From Fragum whitleyi (lineage: Eukaryota; Mollusca; Bivalvia; Cardiida; Cardiidae): 64,000 nt of DNA. Location: contig OX411556.1 in assembly GCA_948146395.1 (NCBI GenBank), positions 1,240,001 through 1,304,000 on the forward strand, read 5' to 3'. Numbering within the stretch: position 1 is the stretch's first letter; each line of letters begins with the position of its first letter. A program made the translations under genes and the position numbers. The notes under the pieces were generated by a model that did no database searches, was not told the DNA's origin, and saw nothing but the letters and a program-made list of their open reading frames with translations. Positions 52,809 through 64,000 of the stretch are shown here, in pieces.

Positions 52809-55152
52809 ATCGCCCCAAACACGCGCGTTCGCTAGCTATGCATGTGCGCTTCAAATTGACACCGGTTTCGATGCCGTCTGATGCATCCGTCTGTGCGTTT
52901 ATGCAGCATCCCTGACCCCTTGTTATTCGATTTAATAGTAATTATTTAATCCTGATTTAATGTTAAATATTTTGGGTACCCATTTTTCGATCGACTGATG
53001 CGCCCATGCATTCATACCCACATCGTCCCAAACACTCGCGTTCGCTAGCTATGCATGTGCGCTTCAAATTGACACCGGTTTCGATGCCGTCTGATGCATC
53101 CGTCTGTGCGTTTATGCAGCATCCCTGACCCCTTGTTATTCGATTTAATAGTAATTATTTAATCCTGATTTAATGTTAAATATTTTGGGTACCCATTTTT
53201 CGATCGACTGATGCGCCCATGCATTCATACCCACATCGTCCCAAACACGCGCGTTCGCTAGCTATGCATGTGCGCTTCAAATTGACACCGGTTTCGATGC
53301 CGTCTGATGCATCCGTCTGTGCGTTTATGCACAATCCCTGACCCCTTGTTATTCGATTTAATAGTAATTATTTAATCCTGATTTAATGTTAAATATTTTG
53401 GGTACCCATTTTTCGATCGACTGATGCGCCCATGCATTTATACCCACATCGCCCCAAACACGCGCGTTCGCTAGCTATGCATGTGCGCTTCAAATTGACA
53501 CCGGTTTCGATGCCGTCTGATGCATCCGTCTGTGCGTTTATGCAGCATCCCTGACCCCTTGTTATTCGATTTAATAGTAATTATTTAATCCTGATTTAAT
53601 GTTAAATATTTTGGGTACCCATTTTTCGATCGACTGATGCGCCCATGCATTCATACCCACATCGTCCCAAACACTCGCGTTCGATAGCTATGCATGTGCG
53701 CTTCAAATTGACACCGGTTTCGATGCCGTCTGATGCATCCGTCTGTGCGTTTATGCAGCATCCCTGACCCCTTGTTATTCGATTTAATAGTAATTATTTA
53801 ATCCTGATTTAATGTTAAATATTTTGGGTACCCATTTTTCGATCGACTGATGCGCCCATGCATTCATACCCACATCGTCCCAAACACGCGCGTTCGCTAG
53901 CTATGCATGTGCGCTTCAAATTGACACCGGTTTCGATGCCGTCTGATGCATCCGTCTGTGCGTTTATGCAGCATCCCTGACCCCTTGTTATTCGATTTAA
54001 TAGTAATTATTTAATCCTGATTTAATGTTAAATATTTTGGGTACCCATTTTTCGATCGACTGATGCGCCCATGCATTCATACCCACATCGCCCCAAACAC
54101 GCGCGTTCGCTAGCTATGCATGTGCGCTTCAAATTGACACCGGTTTCGATGCCGTCTGATGCATCCGTCTGTGCGTTTATGCAGCATCCCTGACCCCTTG
54201 TTATTCGATTTAATAGTAATTATTTAATCCTGATTTAATGTTAAATATTTTGGGTACCCATTTTTCGATCGACTGATGCGCCCATGCATTCATACCCACA
54301 TCGTCCCAAACACTCGCGTTCGCTAGCTATGCATGTGCGCTTCAAATTGACACCGGTTTCGATGCCGTCTGATGCATCCGTCTGTGCGTTTATGCAGCAT
54401 CCCTGACCCCTTGTTATTCGATTTAATAGTAATTATTTAATCCTGATTTAATGTTAAATATTTTGGGTACCCATTTTTCGATCGACTGATGCGCCCATGC
54501 ATTCATACCCACATCGTCCCAAACACGCGCGTTCGCTAGCTATGCATGTGCGCTTCAAATTGACACCGGTTTCGATGCCGTCTGATGCATCCGTCTGTGC
54601 GTTTATGCACCATCCCTGACCCCTTGTTATTCGATTTAATAGTAATTATTTAATCCTGATTTAATGTTAAATATTTTGGGTACCCATTTTTCGATCGACT
54701 GATGCGCCCATGCATTCATACCCACATCGCCCCAAACACGCGCGTTCGCTAGCTATGCATGTGCGCTTCAAATTGACACCGGTTTCGATGCCGTCTGATG
54801 CATCCGTCTGTGCGTTTATGCAGCATCCCTGACCCCTTGTTATTCGATTTAATAGTAATTATTTAATCCTGATTTAATGTTAAATATTTTGGGTACCCAT
54901 TTTTCGATCGACTGATGCGCCCATGCATTCATACCCACATCGTCCCAAACACTCGCGTTCGCTAGCTATGCATATGCGCTTCAAATTGACACCGGTTTCG
55001 ATGCCGTCTGATGCATCCGTCTGTGCGTTTATGCAGCATCCCTGACCCCTTGTTATTCGATTTAATAGTAATTATTTAATCCTGATTTAATGTTAAATAT
55101 TTTGGGTACCCATTTTTCGATCGACTGATGCGCCCATGCATTCATACCCACA
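52809..55152. repeat. Regular trimer higher-order repeat (639-bp period)
   Basis: Eleven consecutive units follow a strict order of monomer types: B (C5, G15, G23), A (T5, T15, G23), then T-G-G. B units start at 52809, 53448, 54087 and 54726, A units 213 bp after each, and TGG units at 53235, 53874 and 54513. The gcacaatcc and gcaccatcc variants near 53329 and 54608 are in the first and third TGG units, 1,278 bp apart. The sequence that follows (55152 on) turns to runs of type A. This is the most regular short higher-order repeat in the window. Confidence 0.8.
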
Positions 55153-55364
55153 TCGTCCCAAACACTCGCGTTCGATAGCTATGCATGTGCGCTTCAAATT
55201 GACACCGGTTTCGATGCCGTCTGATGCATCCGTCTGTGCGTTTATGCAGCATCCCTGACCCCTTGTTATTCGATTTAATAGTAATTATTTAATCCTGATT
55301 TAATGTTAAATATTTTGGGTACCCATTTTTCGATCGACTGATGCGCCCATGCATTCATACCCAC

Positions 55365-58133
55365 ATCGTCCCAAACACGCGCGTTCGCTAGCTATGCATG
55401 TGCGCTTCAAATTGACACCGGTTTCGATGCCGTCTGATGCATCCGTCTGTGCGTTTATGCAGCATCCCCGACCCCTTGTTATTCGATTTAATAGTAATTA
55501 TTTAATCCTGATTTAATGTTAAATATTTTGGGTACCCATTTTTCGATCGACTGATGCGCCCATGCATTCATACCCACATCGTCCCAAACACTCGCGTTCG
55601 CTAGCTAAGCATGTGCGCTTCAAATTGACACCGGTTTCGATGCCGTCTGATGCATCCGTCTGTGCGTTTATGCAGCATCCCTGACCCCTTGTTATTCGAT
55701 TTAATAGTAATTATTTAATCCTGATTTAATGTTAAATATTTTGGGTACCCATTTTTCGATCGACTGATGCGTCCATGCATTCATACCCACATCGTCCCAA
55801 ACACTCGCGTTCGCTAGCTATGCATGTGCGCTTCAAATTGACACCGGTTTCGATGCCGTCTGATGCATCCGTCTGTGCGTTTATGCAGCATCCCTGACCC
55901 CTTGTTATTCGATTTAATAGTAATTATTTAATCCTGATTTAATGTTAAATATTTTGGGTACCCATTTTTCGATCGACTGATGCGCCCATGCAATCATACC
56001 CACATCGTCCCAAACACTCGCGTTCGCTAGCTATGCATGTGCGCTTCAAATTGACACCGGTTTCGATGCCGTCTGATGCATCCGTCTGTGCGTTTATGCA
56101 GCATCCCTGACCCCTTGTTATTCGATTTAATAGTAATTATTTAATCCTGATTTAATGTTAAATATTTTGGGTACCCATTTTTCGATCGACTGATACGCCC
56201 ATGCATTCATACCCACATCGTCCCAAACACTCGCGTTCGATAGCTATGCATGTGCGCTTCAAATTGACACCGGTTTCGATGCCGTCTGATGCATCCGTCT
56301 GTGCGTTTATGCAGCATCCCTGACCCCTTGTTATTCGATTTAATAGTAATTATTTAATCCTGATTTAATGTTAAATATTTTGGGTACCCATTTTTCGATC
56401 GACTGATGCGCCCATGCATTCATACCCACATCGTCCCAAACACACGCGTTCACTAGCTATGCATGTGCGCTTCAAATTGACACCGGTTTCGATGCCGTCT
56501 GATGCATCCGTCTGTGCGTTTATGCAGCATCCCTGACCCCTAGTTATTCGATTTAATAGTAATTATTTAATCCTGATTTAATGTTAAATATTTTGGGTAC
56601 CCATTTTTCGATCGACTGATGCGCCCATGCATTCATACCCACATCGTCCCAAACACTCGCGTTCGCTAGCTATGCATGTGCGCTTCAAATTGACACCGGT
56701 TTCGATGCCGTCTGATGCATCCGTCTGTGCGTTTATGCAGCATCCCTGACCCCTTGTTATTCGATTTAATAGTAATTATTTAATCCTGATTTAATGTTAA
56801 ATATTTTGGGTACCCATTTTTCGATCGACTGATGCGCCCATGCATTCATACCCACATCGTCCCAAACACTCGCGTTCGCTAGCTATGCATGTGCGCTTCA
56901 AATTGACACCGGTTTCGATGCCGTCTGATGCATCCGTCTGTGCGTTTATGCAGCATCCCTGACCCCTTGTTATTCGATTTAATAGTAATTATTTAATCCT
57001 GATTTAATGTTAAATATTTTGGGTACCCATTTTTCGATCGACTGATGCGTCCATGCATTCATACCCACATCGTCCCAAACACTCGCGTTCGCTAGCTATG
57101 CATGTGCGCTTCAAATTGACACCGGTTTCGATGCCGTCTGATGCATCCGTCTGTGCGTTTATGCAGCATCCCTGACCCCTTGTTATTCGATTTAATAGTA
57201 ATTATTTAATCCTGATTTAATGTTAAATATTTTGGGTACCCATTTTTCGATCGACTGATGCGCCCATGCATTCATACCCACATCGTCCCAAACACTCGCG
57301 TTCGCTAGCTATGCATGTGCGCTTCAAATTGACACCGGTTTCGATGCCGTCTGATGCATCCGTCTGTGCGTTTATGCAGCATCCCTGACCCCTTGTTATT
57401 CGATTTAATAGTAATTATTTAATCCTGATTTAATGTTAAATATTTTGGGTACCCATTTTTCGATCGACTGATGCGCCCATGCAATCATACCCACATCGTC
57501 CCAAACACTCGCGTTCGCTAGCTATGCATGTGCGCTTCAAATTGACACCGGTTTCGATGCCGTCTGATGCATCCGTCTGTGCGTTTATGCAGCATCCCTG
57601 ACCCCTTGTTATTCGATTTAATAGTAATTATTTAATCCTGATTTAATGTTAAATATTTTGGGTACCCATTTTTCGATCGACTGATGCGCCCATGCATTCA
57701 TACCCACATCGTCCCAAACACTCGCGTTCGCTAGCTATGCATGTGCGCTTCAAATTGACACCGGTTTCGATGCCGTCTGATGCATCCGTCTGTGCGTTTA
57801 TGCAGCATCCCTGACCCCTTGTTATTCGATTTAATAGTAATTATTTAATCCTGATTTAATGTTAAATATTTTGGGTACCCATTTTTCGATCGACTGATGC
57901 GCCCATGCATTCATACCCACATCGTCCCAAACACACGCGTTCAATAGCTATGCATGTGCGCTTCAAATTGACACCGGTTTCGATGCCGTCTGATGCATCC
58001 GTCTGTGCGTTTATGCAGCATCCCTGACCCCTTGTTATTCGATTTAATAGTAATTATTTAATCCTGATTTAATGTTAAATATTTTGGGTACCCATTTTTC
58101 GATCGACTGATGCGCCCATGCATTCATACCCAC
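55365..58133. repeat. 13-monomer block, copy 1 (2,769 bp)
   Basis: Repeated downstream at an offset of 2,769 bp (13 x 213). Markers shared with copy 2 are catccccgacc (55463), gcgtccatg (55769, 57047), gcaatcatac (55990, 57481), ttcgatagc (56237), acacacgcg (56439, 57930) and cctagttatt (56539). Inside the block, markers also recur at 7 and 6 monomers (1,491 and 1,278 bp), so the 13-monomer unit probably arose from joining two related parts. Private changes include ctaagcatg (55606) and gatacgcc (56192). Confidence 0.85.
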
Positions 58134-60902
58134 ATCGTCCCAAACACGCGCGTTCGCTAGCTATGCATGTGCGCTTCAAATTGACACCGGTTTCGATGCC
58201 GTCTGATGCATCCGTCTGTGCGTTTATGCAGCATCCCCGACCCCTTGTTATTCGATTTAATAGTAATTATTTAATCCTGATTTAATGTTAAATATTTTGG
58301 GTACCCATTTTTCGATCGACTGATGCGCCCATGCATTCATACCCACATCGTCCCAAACACTTGCGTTCGCTAGCTATGCATGTGCGCTTCAAATTGACAC
58401 CGGTTTCGATGCCGTCTGATGCATCCGTCTGTGCGTTTATGCAGCATCCCTGACCCCTTGTTATTCGATTTAATAGTAATTATTTAATCCTGATTTAATG
58501 TTAAATATTTTGGGTACCCATTTTTCGATCGACTGATGCGTCCATGCATTCATACCCACATCGTCCCAAACACTCGCGTTCGCTAGCTATGCACATGCAC
58601 TTCAAATTGACACCGGTTTCGATGCCGTCTGATGCATCCGTCTGTGCGTTTATGCAGCATCCCTGACCCCTTGTTATTCGATTTAATAGTAATTATTTAA
58701 TCCTGATTTAATGTTAAATATTCTGGGTACCCATTTTTCGATCGACTGATGCGCCCATGCAATCATACCCACATCGTCCCAAACACTCGCGTTCGCTAGC
58801 TATGCATTTGCGCTTCAAATTGACACCGGTTTCGATGCCGTCTGATGCATCCGTCTGTGCGTTTATGCAGCATCCCTGACCCCTTGTTATTCGATTTAAT
58901 AGTAATTATTTAATCCTGATTTAATGTTAAATATTTTGGGTACCCATTTTTCGATCGACTGATGCGCCCATGCATTCATACCCACATCGTCCCAAACACT
59001 CGCGTTCGATAGCTATGCATGTGCGCTTCAAATTGACACCGGTTTCGATGCCGTCTGATGCATCCGTCTGTGCGTTTATGCAGCATCCCTGACCCCTTGT
59101 TATTCTATTTAATAGTAATTATTTAATCCTGATTTAATGTTAAATATTTTGGGTACCCATTTTTCGATCGACTGATGCGCCCATGCATTCATACCCACAT
59201 CGTCCCAAACACACGCGTTCACTAGCTATGCATGTGCGCTTCAAATTGACACCGGTTTCGATGCCGTCTGATGCATCCGTCTGTGCGTTTATGCAGCATC
59301 CCTGACCCCTAGTTATTCGATTTAATAGTAATTATTTAATCCTGATTTAATGTTAAATATTTTGGGTACCCATTTTTCGATCGACTGATGCGCCCATGCA
59401 TTCATACCCACATCGTCCCAAACACTCGCGTTCGCTAGCTATGCATGTGCGCTTCAAATTGACACCGGTTTCGATGCCGTCTGATGCATCCGTCTGTGCG
59501 TTTATGCAGCATCCCTGACCCCTTGTTATTCGATTTAATAGTAATTATTTAATCCTGATTTAATGTTAAATATTTTGGGTACCCATTTTTCGATCGACTG
59601 ATGCGCCCATGCATTCATACCCACATCGTCCCAAACACTCGCGTTCGCTAGCTATGCATGTGCGCTTCAAATTGACACCGGTTTCGATGCCGTCTGATGC
59701 ATCCGTCTGTGCGTTTATGCAGCATCCCTGACCCCTTGTTATTCGATTTAATAGTAATTATTTAATCCTGATTTAATGTTAAATATTTTGGGTACCCATT
59801 TTTCGATCGACTAATGCGTCCATGCATTCATACCCACATCGTCCCAAACACTCGCGTTCGCTAGCTATGCATGTGCGCTTCAAATTGACACCGGTTTCGA
59901 TGCCGTCTGATGCATCCGTCTGTGCGTTTATGCAGCATCCCTGACCCCTTGTTATTCGATTTAATAGTAATTATTTAATCCTGATTTAATGTTAAATATT
60001 TTGGGTACCCATTTTTCGATCGACTGATGCGCCCATGCATTCATACCCACATCGTCCCAAACACTCGCGTTCGCTAGCTATGCATGTGCGCTTCAAATTG
60101 ACACCGGTTTCGATGCCGTCTGATGCATCCGTCTGTGCGTTTATGCAGCATCCCTGACCCCTTGTTATTCGATTTAATAGTAATTATTTAAACCTGATTT
60201 AATGTTAAATATTTTGGGTACCCATTTTTCGATCGACTGATGCGCCCATGCAATCATACCCACATCGTCCCAAACACTCGCGTTCGCTAGCTATGCATGT
60301 GCGTTTCAAATTGACACCGGTTTCGATGCCGTCTGATGCATCCGTCTGTGCGTTTATGCAGCATCCCTGACCCCTTGTTATTCGATTTAATAGTAATTAT
60401 TTAATCCTGATTTAATGTTAAATATTTTGGGTACCCATTTTTCGATCGACTGATGCGCCCATGCATTCATACCCACATCGTCCCAAACACTCGCGTTCGA
60501 TAGCTATGCATGTGCGCTTCAAATTGACACCGGTTTCGATGCCGTCTGATGCATCCGTCTGTGCGTTTATGCAGCATCCCTGACCCCTTGTTATTCGATT
60601 TAATAGTAATTATTTAATCCTGATTTAATGTTAAATATTTTGGGTACCCATTTTTCGATCGACTGATGCGCCCATGCATTCATACCCACATCGTCCCAAA
60701 CACACGCGTTCACTAGCTATGCATGTGCGCTTCAAATTGACACCGGTTTCGATGCCGTCTGATGCATCCGTCTGTGCGTTTATGCAGCATCCCTGACCCC
60801 TTGTTATTCGATTTAATAGTAATTATTTAATCCTGATTTAATGTTAAATATTTTGGGTACCCATTTTTCGATCGACTGATGCGCCCATGCATTCATACCC
60901 AC
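58134..60902. repeat. 13-monomer block, copy 2 (2,769 bp)
   Basis: Tandem copy of 55365-58133, with catccccgacc (58232), gcgtccatg (58538, 59816), gcaatcatac (58759, 60250), ttcgatagc (59006, 60497), acacacgcg (59208, 60699) and cctagttatt (59308). It has accumulated its own changes: cacttgcg (58358), gcacatgcac (58592), attctggg (58721), catttgcgc (58805), ttctattt (59103), gactaatgcgtcc (59810), taaacctg (60189) and gcgtttca (60301). Copy 2 therefore differs from copy 1 at several more sites than the copies of the 20-monomer pair differ from each other. Confidence 0.85.
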
Positions 60903-63884
60903 ATCGTCCCAAACACTCGCGTTCGCTAGCTATGCATGTGCGCTTCAAATTGACACCGGTTTCGATGCCGTCTGATGCATCCGTCTGTGCGTTTATGCAG
61001 CATCCCTGACCCCTTGTTATTCGATTTAATAGTAATTATTTAATCCTGATTTAATGTTAAATATTTTGGGTACCCATTTTTCGATCGACTGATGCGCCCA
61101 TGCATTCATACCCACATCGTCCCAAACACTCGCGTTCGCTAGCTATGCATGTGCGCTTCAAATTGACACCGGTTTCGATGCCGTCTGATGCATCCGTCTG
61201 TGCGTTTATGCAGCATCCCTGACCCCTTGTTATTCGATTTAATAGTAATTATTTAATCCTGATTTAATGTTAAATATTTTGGGTACCCATTTTTCGATCG
61301 ACTGATGCGCCCATGCATTCATACCCACATCGTCCCAAACACTCGCGTTCGCTAGCTATGCATGTGCGCTTCAAATTGACACCGGTTTCGATGCCGTCTG
61401 ATGCATCCGTCTGTGCGTTTATGCAGCATCCCTGACCCCTTGTTATTCGATTTAATAGTAATTATTTAATCCTGATTTAATGTTAAATATTTTGGGTACC
61501 CATTTTTCGATCGACTGATGCGCCCATGCATTCATACCCACATCGTCCCAAACACGCGCGTTCGCTAGCTATGCATGTGCGCTTCAAATTGACACCGGTT
61601 TCGATGCCGTCTGATGCATCCGTCTGTGCGTTTATGCAGCATCCCTGACCCCTTGTTATTCGATTTAATAGTAATTATTTAATCCTGATTTAATGTTAAA
61701 TATTTTGGGTACCCATTTTTCGATCGACTGATGCGCCCATGCATTCATACCCACATCGTCCCAAACACTCGCGTTCGCTAGCTATGCATGTGCGCTTCAA
61801 ATTGACACCGGTTTCGATGCCGTCTGATGCATCCGTCTGTGCGTTTATGCAGCATCCCTGATCCCTTGTTATTCGATTTAATAGTAATTATTTAATCCTG
61901 ATTTAATGTTAAATATTTTGGGTACCCATTTTTCGATCGACTGATGCGCCCATGCATTCATAGCCACATCGTCCCAAACACTCGCGTTCGCTAGCTATGC
62001 ATGTGCGCTTCAAATTGACACCGGTTTCGATGCCGTCTGATGCATCCGTCTGTGCGTTTATGCAGCATCCCTGACGCCTTGTTATTCGATTTAATAGTTA
62101 TTATTTAATCCTGATTTAATGTTAAATATTTTGGGTACCCATTTTTCGATCGACTGATGCGCCCATGCATTCATACCCACATCGCCCCAAACACGCGCGT
62201 TCGCTAGCTATGCATGTGCGCTTCAAATTGACACCGGTTTCGATGCCGTCTGATGCATCCGTCTGTGCGTTTATGCAGCATCCCTGACCCCTTGTTATTC
62301 GATTTAATAGTAATTATTTAATCCTGATTTAATGTTAAATATTTTGGGTACCCATTTTTCGATCGACTGATGCGCCCATGCATTCATACCCACATCGTCC
62401 CAAACACGCGCGTTCACTAGCTATGCATGTGCGCTTCAAATTGACACCGGTTTCGATGCCGTCTGATGCATCCGTCTGTGCGTTTATGCAGCATCCCTGA
62501 CCCCTTGTTATTCGATTTAATAGTAATTATTTAATCCTGATTTAATGTTAAATATTTTGGGTACCCATTTTTCGATCGACTGATGCGCCCATGCATTCAT
62601 ACCCACATCGTCCCAAACACTCGCGTTCGCTAGCTATGCATGTGCGCTTCAAATTGACACCGGTTTCGATGCCGTCTGATGCATCCGTCTGTGCGTTTAT
62701 GCAGCATCCCTGACCCCTTGTTATTCGATTTAATAGTAATTATTTAATCCTGATTTAATGTTAAATATTTTGGGTACCCATTTTTCGATCGACTGATGCG
62801 CCCATGCATTCATACCCACATCGTCCCAAACACGCGCGTTCGCTAGCTATGCATGTCCGCTTCAAATTGACACCGGTTTCGATGCCGTCTGATGCATCCG
62901 TCCGTGCGTTTATGCAGCATCCCTGACCCCTTGTTATTCGATTTAATAGTAATTATTTAATCCTGATTTAATGTTAAATATTTTGGGTACCCATTTTTCG
63001 ATCGACTGATGCGCCCATGCATTCATACCCACATCGTCCCAAACACGCGCGTTCACTAGCTATGCATGTGCACTTCAAATTGACACCGGTTTCGATGCCG
63101 TCTGATGCATCCGTCTGTGCGTTTATGCAGCATCCCTGACCCCTTGTTATTCGATTTAATAGTAATTATTTAATCCTGATTTAATGTTAAATATTTTGGG
63201 TACCCATTTTTCGATCGACTGATGCGCCCATGCATTCATACCCACATCGCCCAAAACACTTGCGTTCGCTAGCTATGCATGTGCGCTTCAAATTGACACC
63301 GGTTTCGATGCCGTCTGATGCATCCGTCTGTGCGTTTATGCAGCATCCCTGACCCCTTGTTATTCGATTTAATAGTAATTATTTAATCCTGATTTAATGT
63401 TAAATATTTTGGGTACCCATTTTTCGATCGACTGATGCGCCCATGCATTCATACCCACATCGTCCCAAACACGCGCGTTCGCTAGCTATGCATGTGCGCT
63501 TCAAATTGACACCGGTTTCGATGCCGTCTGGTGCATCCGTCTGAGCGTTTATGCAGCATCCCTGACCCCTTGTTATTCGATTTAATAGTTATTATTTAAT
63601 CCTGATTTAATGTTAAATATTTTGGGTACCCATTTTTCGATCGACTGATGCGCCCATGCATTCATACCCACATCGCCCCAAACACGCGCGTTCGCTAGCT
63701 ATGCATGTGCGCTTCAAATTGACACCGGTTTCGATGCCGTCTGATGCATCCGTCTGTGCATTTATGCAGCATCCCTGACCCCTTGCTATTCGATTTAATA
63801 GTAATTATTTAATCCTGATTTAATGTTAAATATTTTGGGTACCCATTTTTCGATCGACTGATGCGCCCATGCATTCATACCCAC
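60903..63884. repeat. Near-consensus monomers to the right edge
   Basis: About fourteen units, first a run of type A, then mixed A, TGG, B and C. Only scattered single changes are seen: tgatccc (61859), catagccac (61959), tgacgcc (62074), atgtccgc (62856), gtccgtg (62901), gtgcact (63068), cacttgcg (63258), ctggtgc and ctgagcg (63528-63545), and gtgcattt (63757). No higher-order offset was established. Confidence 0.7.
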
Positions 63885-64000
63885 ATCGTCCCAAACACGC
63901 GCGTTCACTAGCTATGCATGTGCGCTTCAAATTGACACCGGTTTCGATGCCGTCTGATGCATCCGTCTGTGCGTTTATGCAGCATCCCTGACCCCTTGTT
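63885..64000 (+). repeat. Partial monomer 301, cut by the window edge
   Basis: The first 116 bp of another unit, type C (T5, G15, A23), ending at cttgtt just before the AT-rich segment. The array clearly continues beyond the window, so its true length is unknown. Confidence 0.95.

Larger units (their letters stand above)
1..64000. repeat. 213-bp tandem satellite array filling the window
   Basis: The same 213-bp unit recurs head to tail across the whole window, always in the same orientation. The tetranucleotide atcg that opens each unit falls at 1, 214, 427, 640 and so on to 63885. That end position is 16 bp short of 300 x 213, and sixteen 1-bp deletions were found individually, so there are 300 full units and no net insertion. 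Most units differ from the common form at only a few bases. No stretch, however short, is non-satellite: no gene, transposon, RNA gene or unique spacer is visible, so every gene-free interval holds only this repeat. Long uniform arrays of this kind are typical of eukaryotic centromeric or other heterochromatic satellite DNA; that location is inferred. I do not recognise the family. A bacterial origin is very unlikely. Confidence 0.98.

Noticed and set aside
1..64000. CRISPR array
   Set aside because: The repeats are 213 bp and abut without variable spacers; all sequence between identical parts is itself the same repeat.
1..64000. rDNA spacer or tRNA gene cluster
   Set aside because: No rRNA or tRNA gene segment is seen anywhere. 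The repeat has no unit with a folded cloverleaf, and only a weak B-box-like string is present.
1..64000. Transposon or retroelement insertions
   Set aside because: The 213-bp phase is kept from end to end with only sixteen 1-bp losses, so no insertion of any length is present.
1..64000. Bacterial or phage sequence
   Set aside because: There is no coding capacity in 64 kb, which is not compatible with a bacterial or phage genome region.

Overview
The whole 64,000-base window is one uninterrupted tandem satellite DNA array. The unit is 213 bp. It repeats head to tail in one orientation from the first base to the last, giving 300 complete monomers (1-63884) and a 116-bp start of monomer 301 (63885-64000). 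The phase at the far end is 16 bp short of 300 x 213. I find exactly sixteen 1-bp deletions and no insertions, so the bookkeeping closes. I see no protein-coding gene, RNA gene, transposon, telomere repeat, CRISPR array or unique sequence. All six frames are closed in the standard monomer.

A long, homogeneous, multi-kilobase array with higher-order structure points to a eukaryotic nuclear chromosome, probably centromeric or other constitutive heterochromatin. I do not recognise the family and cannot name the species. The monomer is about 44% GC. By hand count it has 15 CpG against about 10 expected, so it has not been eroded the way heavily CpG-methylated satellites usually are. Its layout is a GC-richer CpG-bearing part (about 1-111), an AT-rich part (about 112-165), and a GC-richer end (about 166-213). 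Three perfect palindromes lie side by side at monomer positions 157-186.

Monomers fall mainly into three linked types, defined at monomer positions 5, 15 and 23: A (T,T,G), B (C,G,G) and C (T,G,A). A T,G,G combination is common in the right-hand part. The types and rarer private variants are arranged in blocks that were copied as units. Region by region: 1.5-3.4 kb, a 5-monomer repeat; 3.0-9.0 kb, a 14-monomer block (2,980 bp) duplicated in tandem with no difference found; 10.4-14.2 kb, a block copied again 69 monomers away at 25.1-28.9 kb; 14.9-23.4 kb, a 20-monomer block (4,260 bp) in tandem with about 7 differences, and a third diverged copy at 33.1-37.0 kb; 29.3-33.4 kb, nested 4- and 9-monomer repeats; 40.4-51 kb, a mosaic with 34-, 32-, 15-, 6- and 5-monomer offsets; 51.8-52.7 kb, a 3-monomer repeat; 52.8-55.2 kb, a regular B-A-TGG trimer; 55.4-60.9 kb, a 13-monomer block in tandem; 60.9-64 kb, ordinary monomers.

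The picture is of an array evolving by repeated unequal exchange or segmental amplification at many block sizes. It shows no sign of invasion by other sequence. Offsets were measured by hand from diagnostic variants, so block edges are approximate unless stated.
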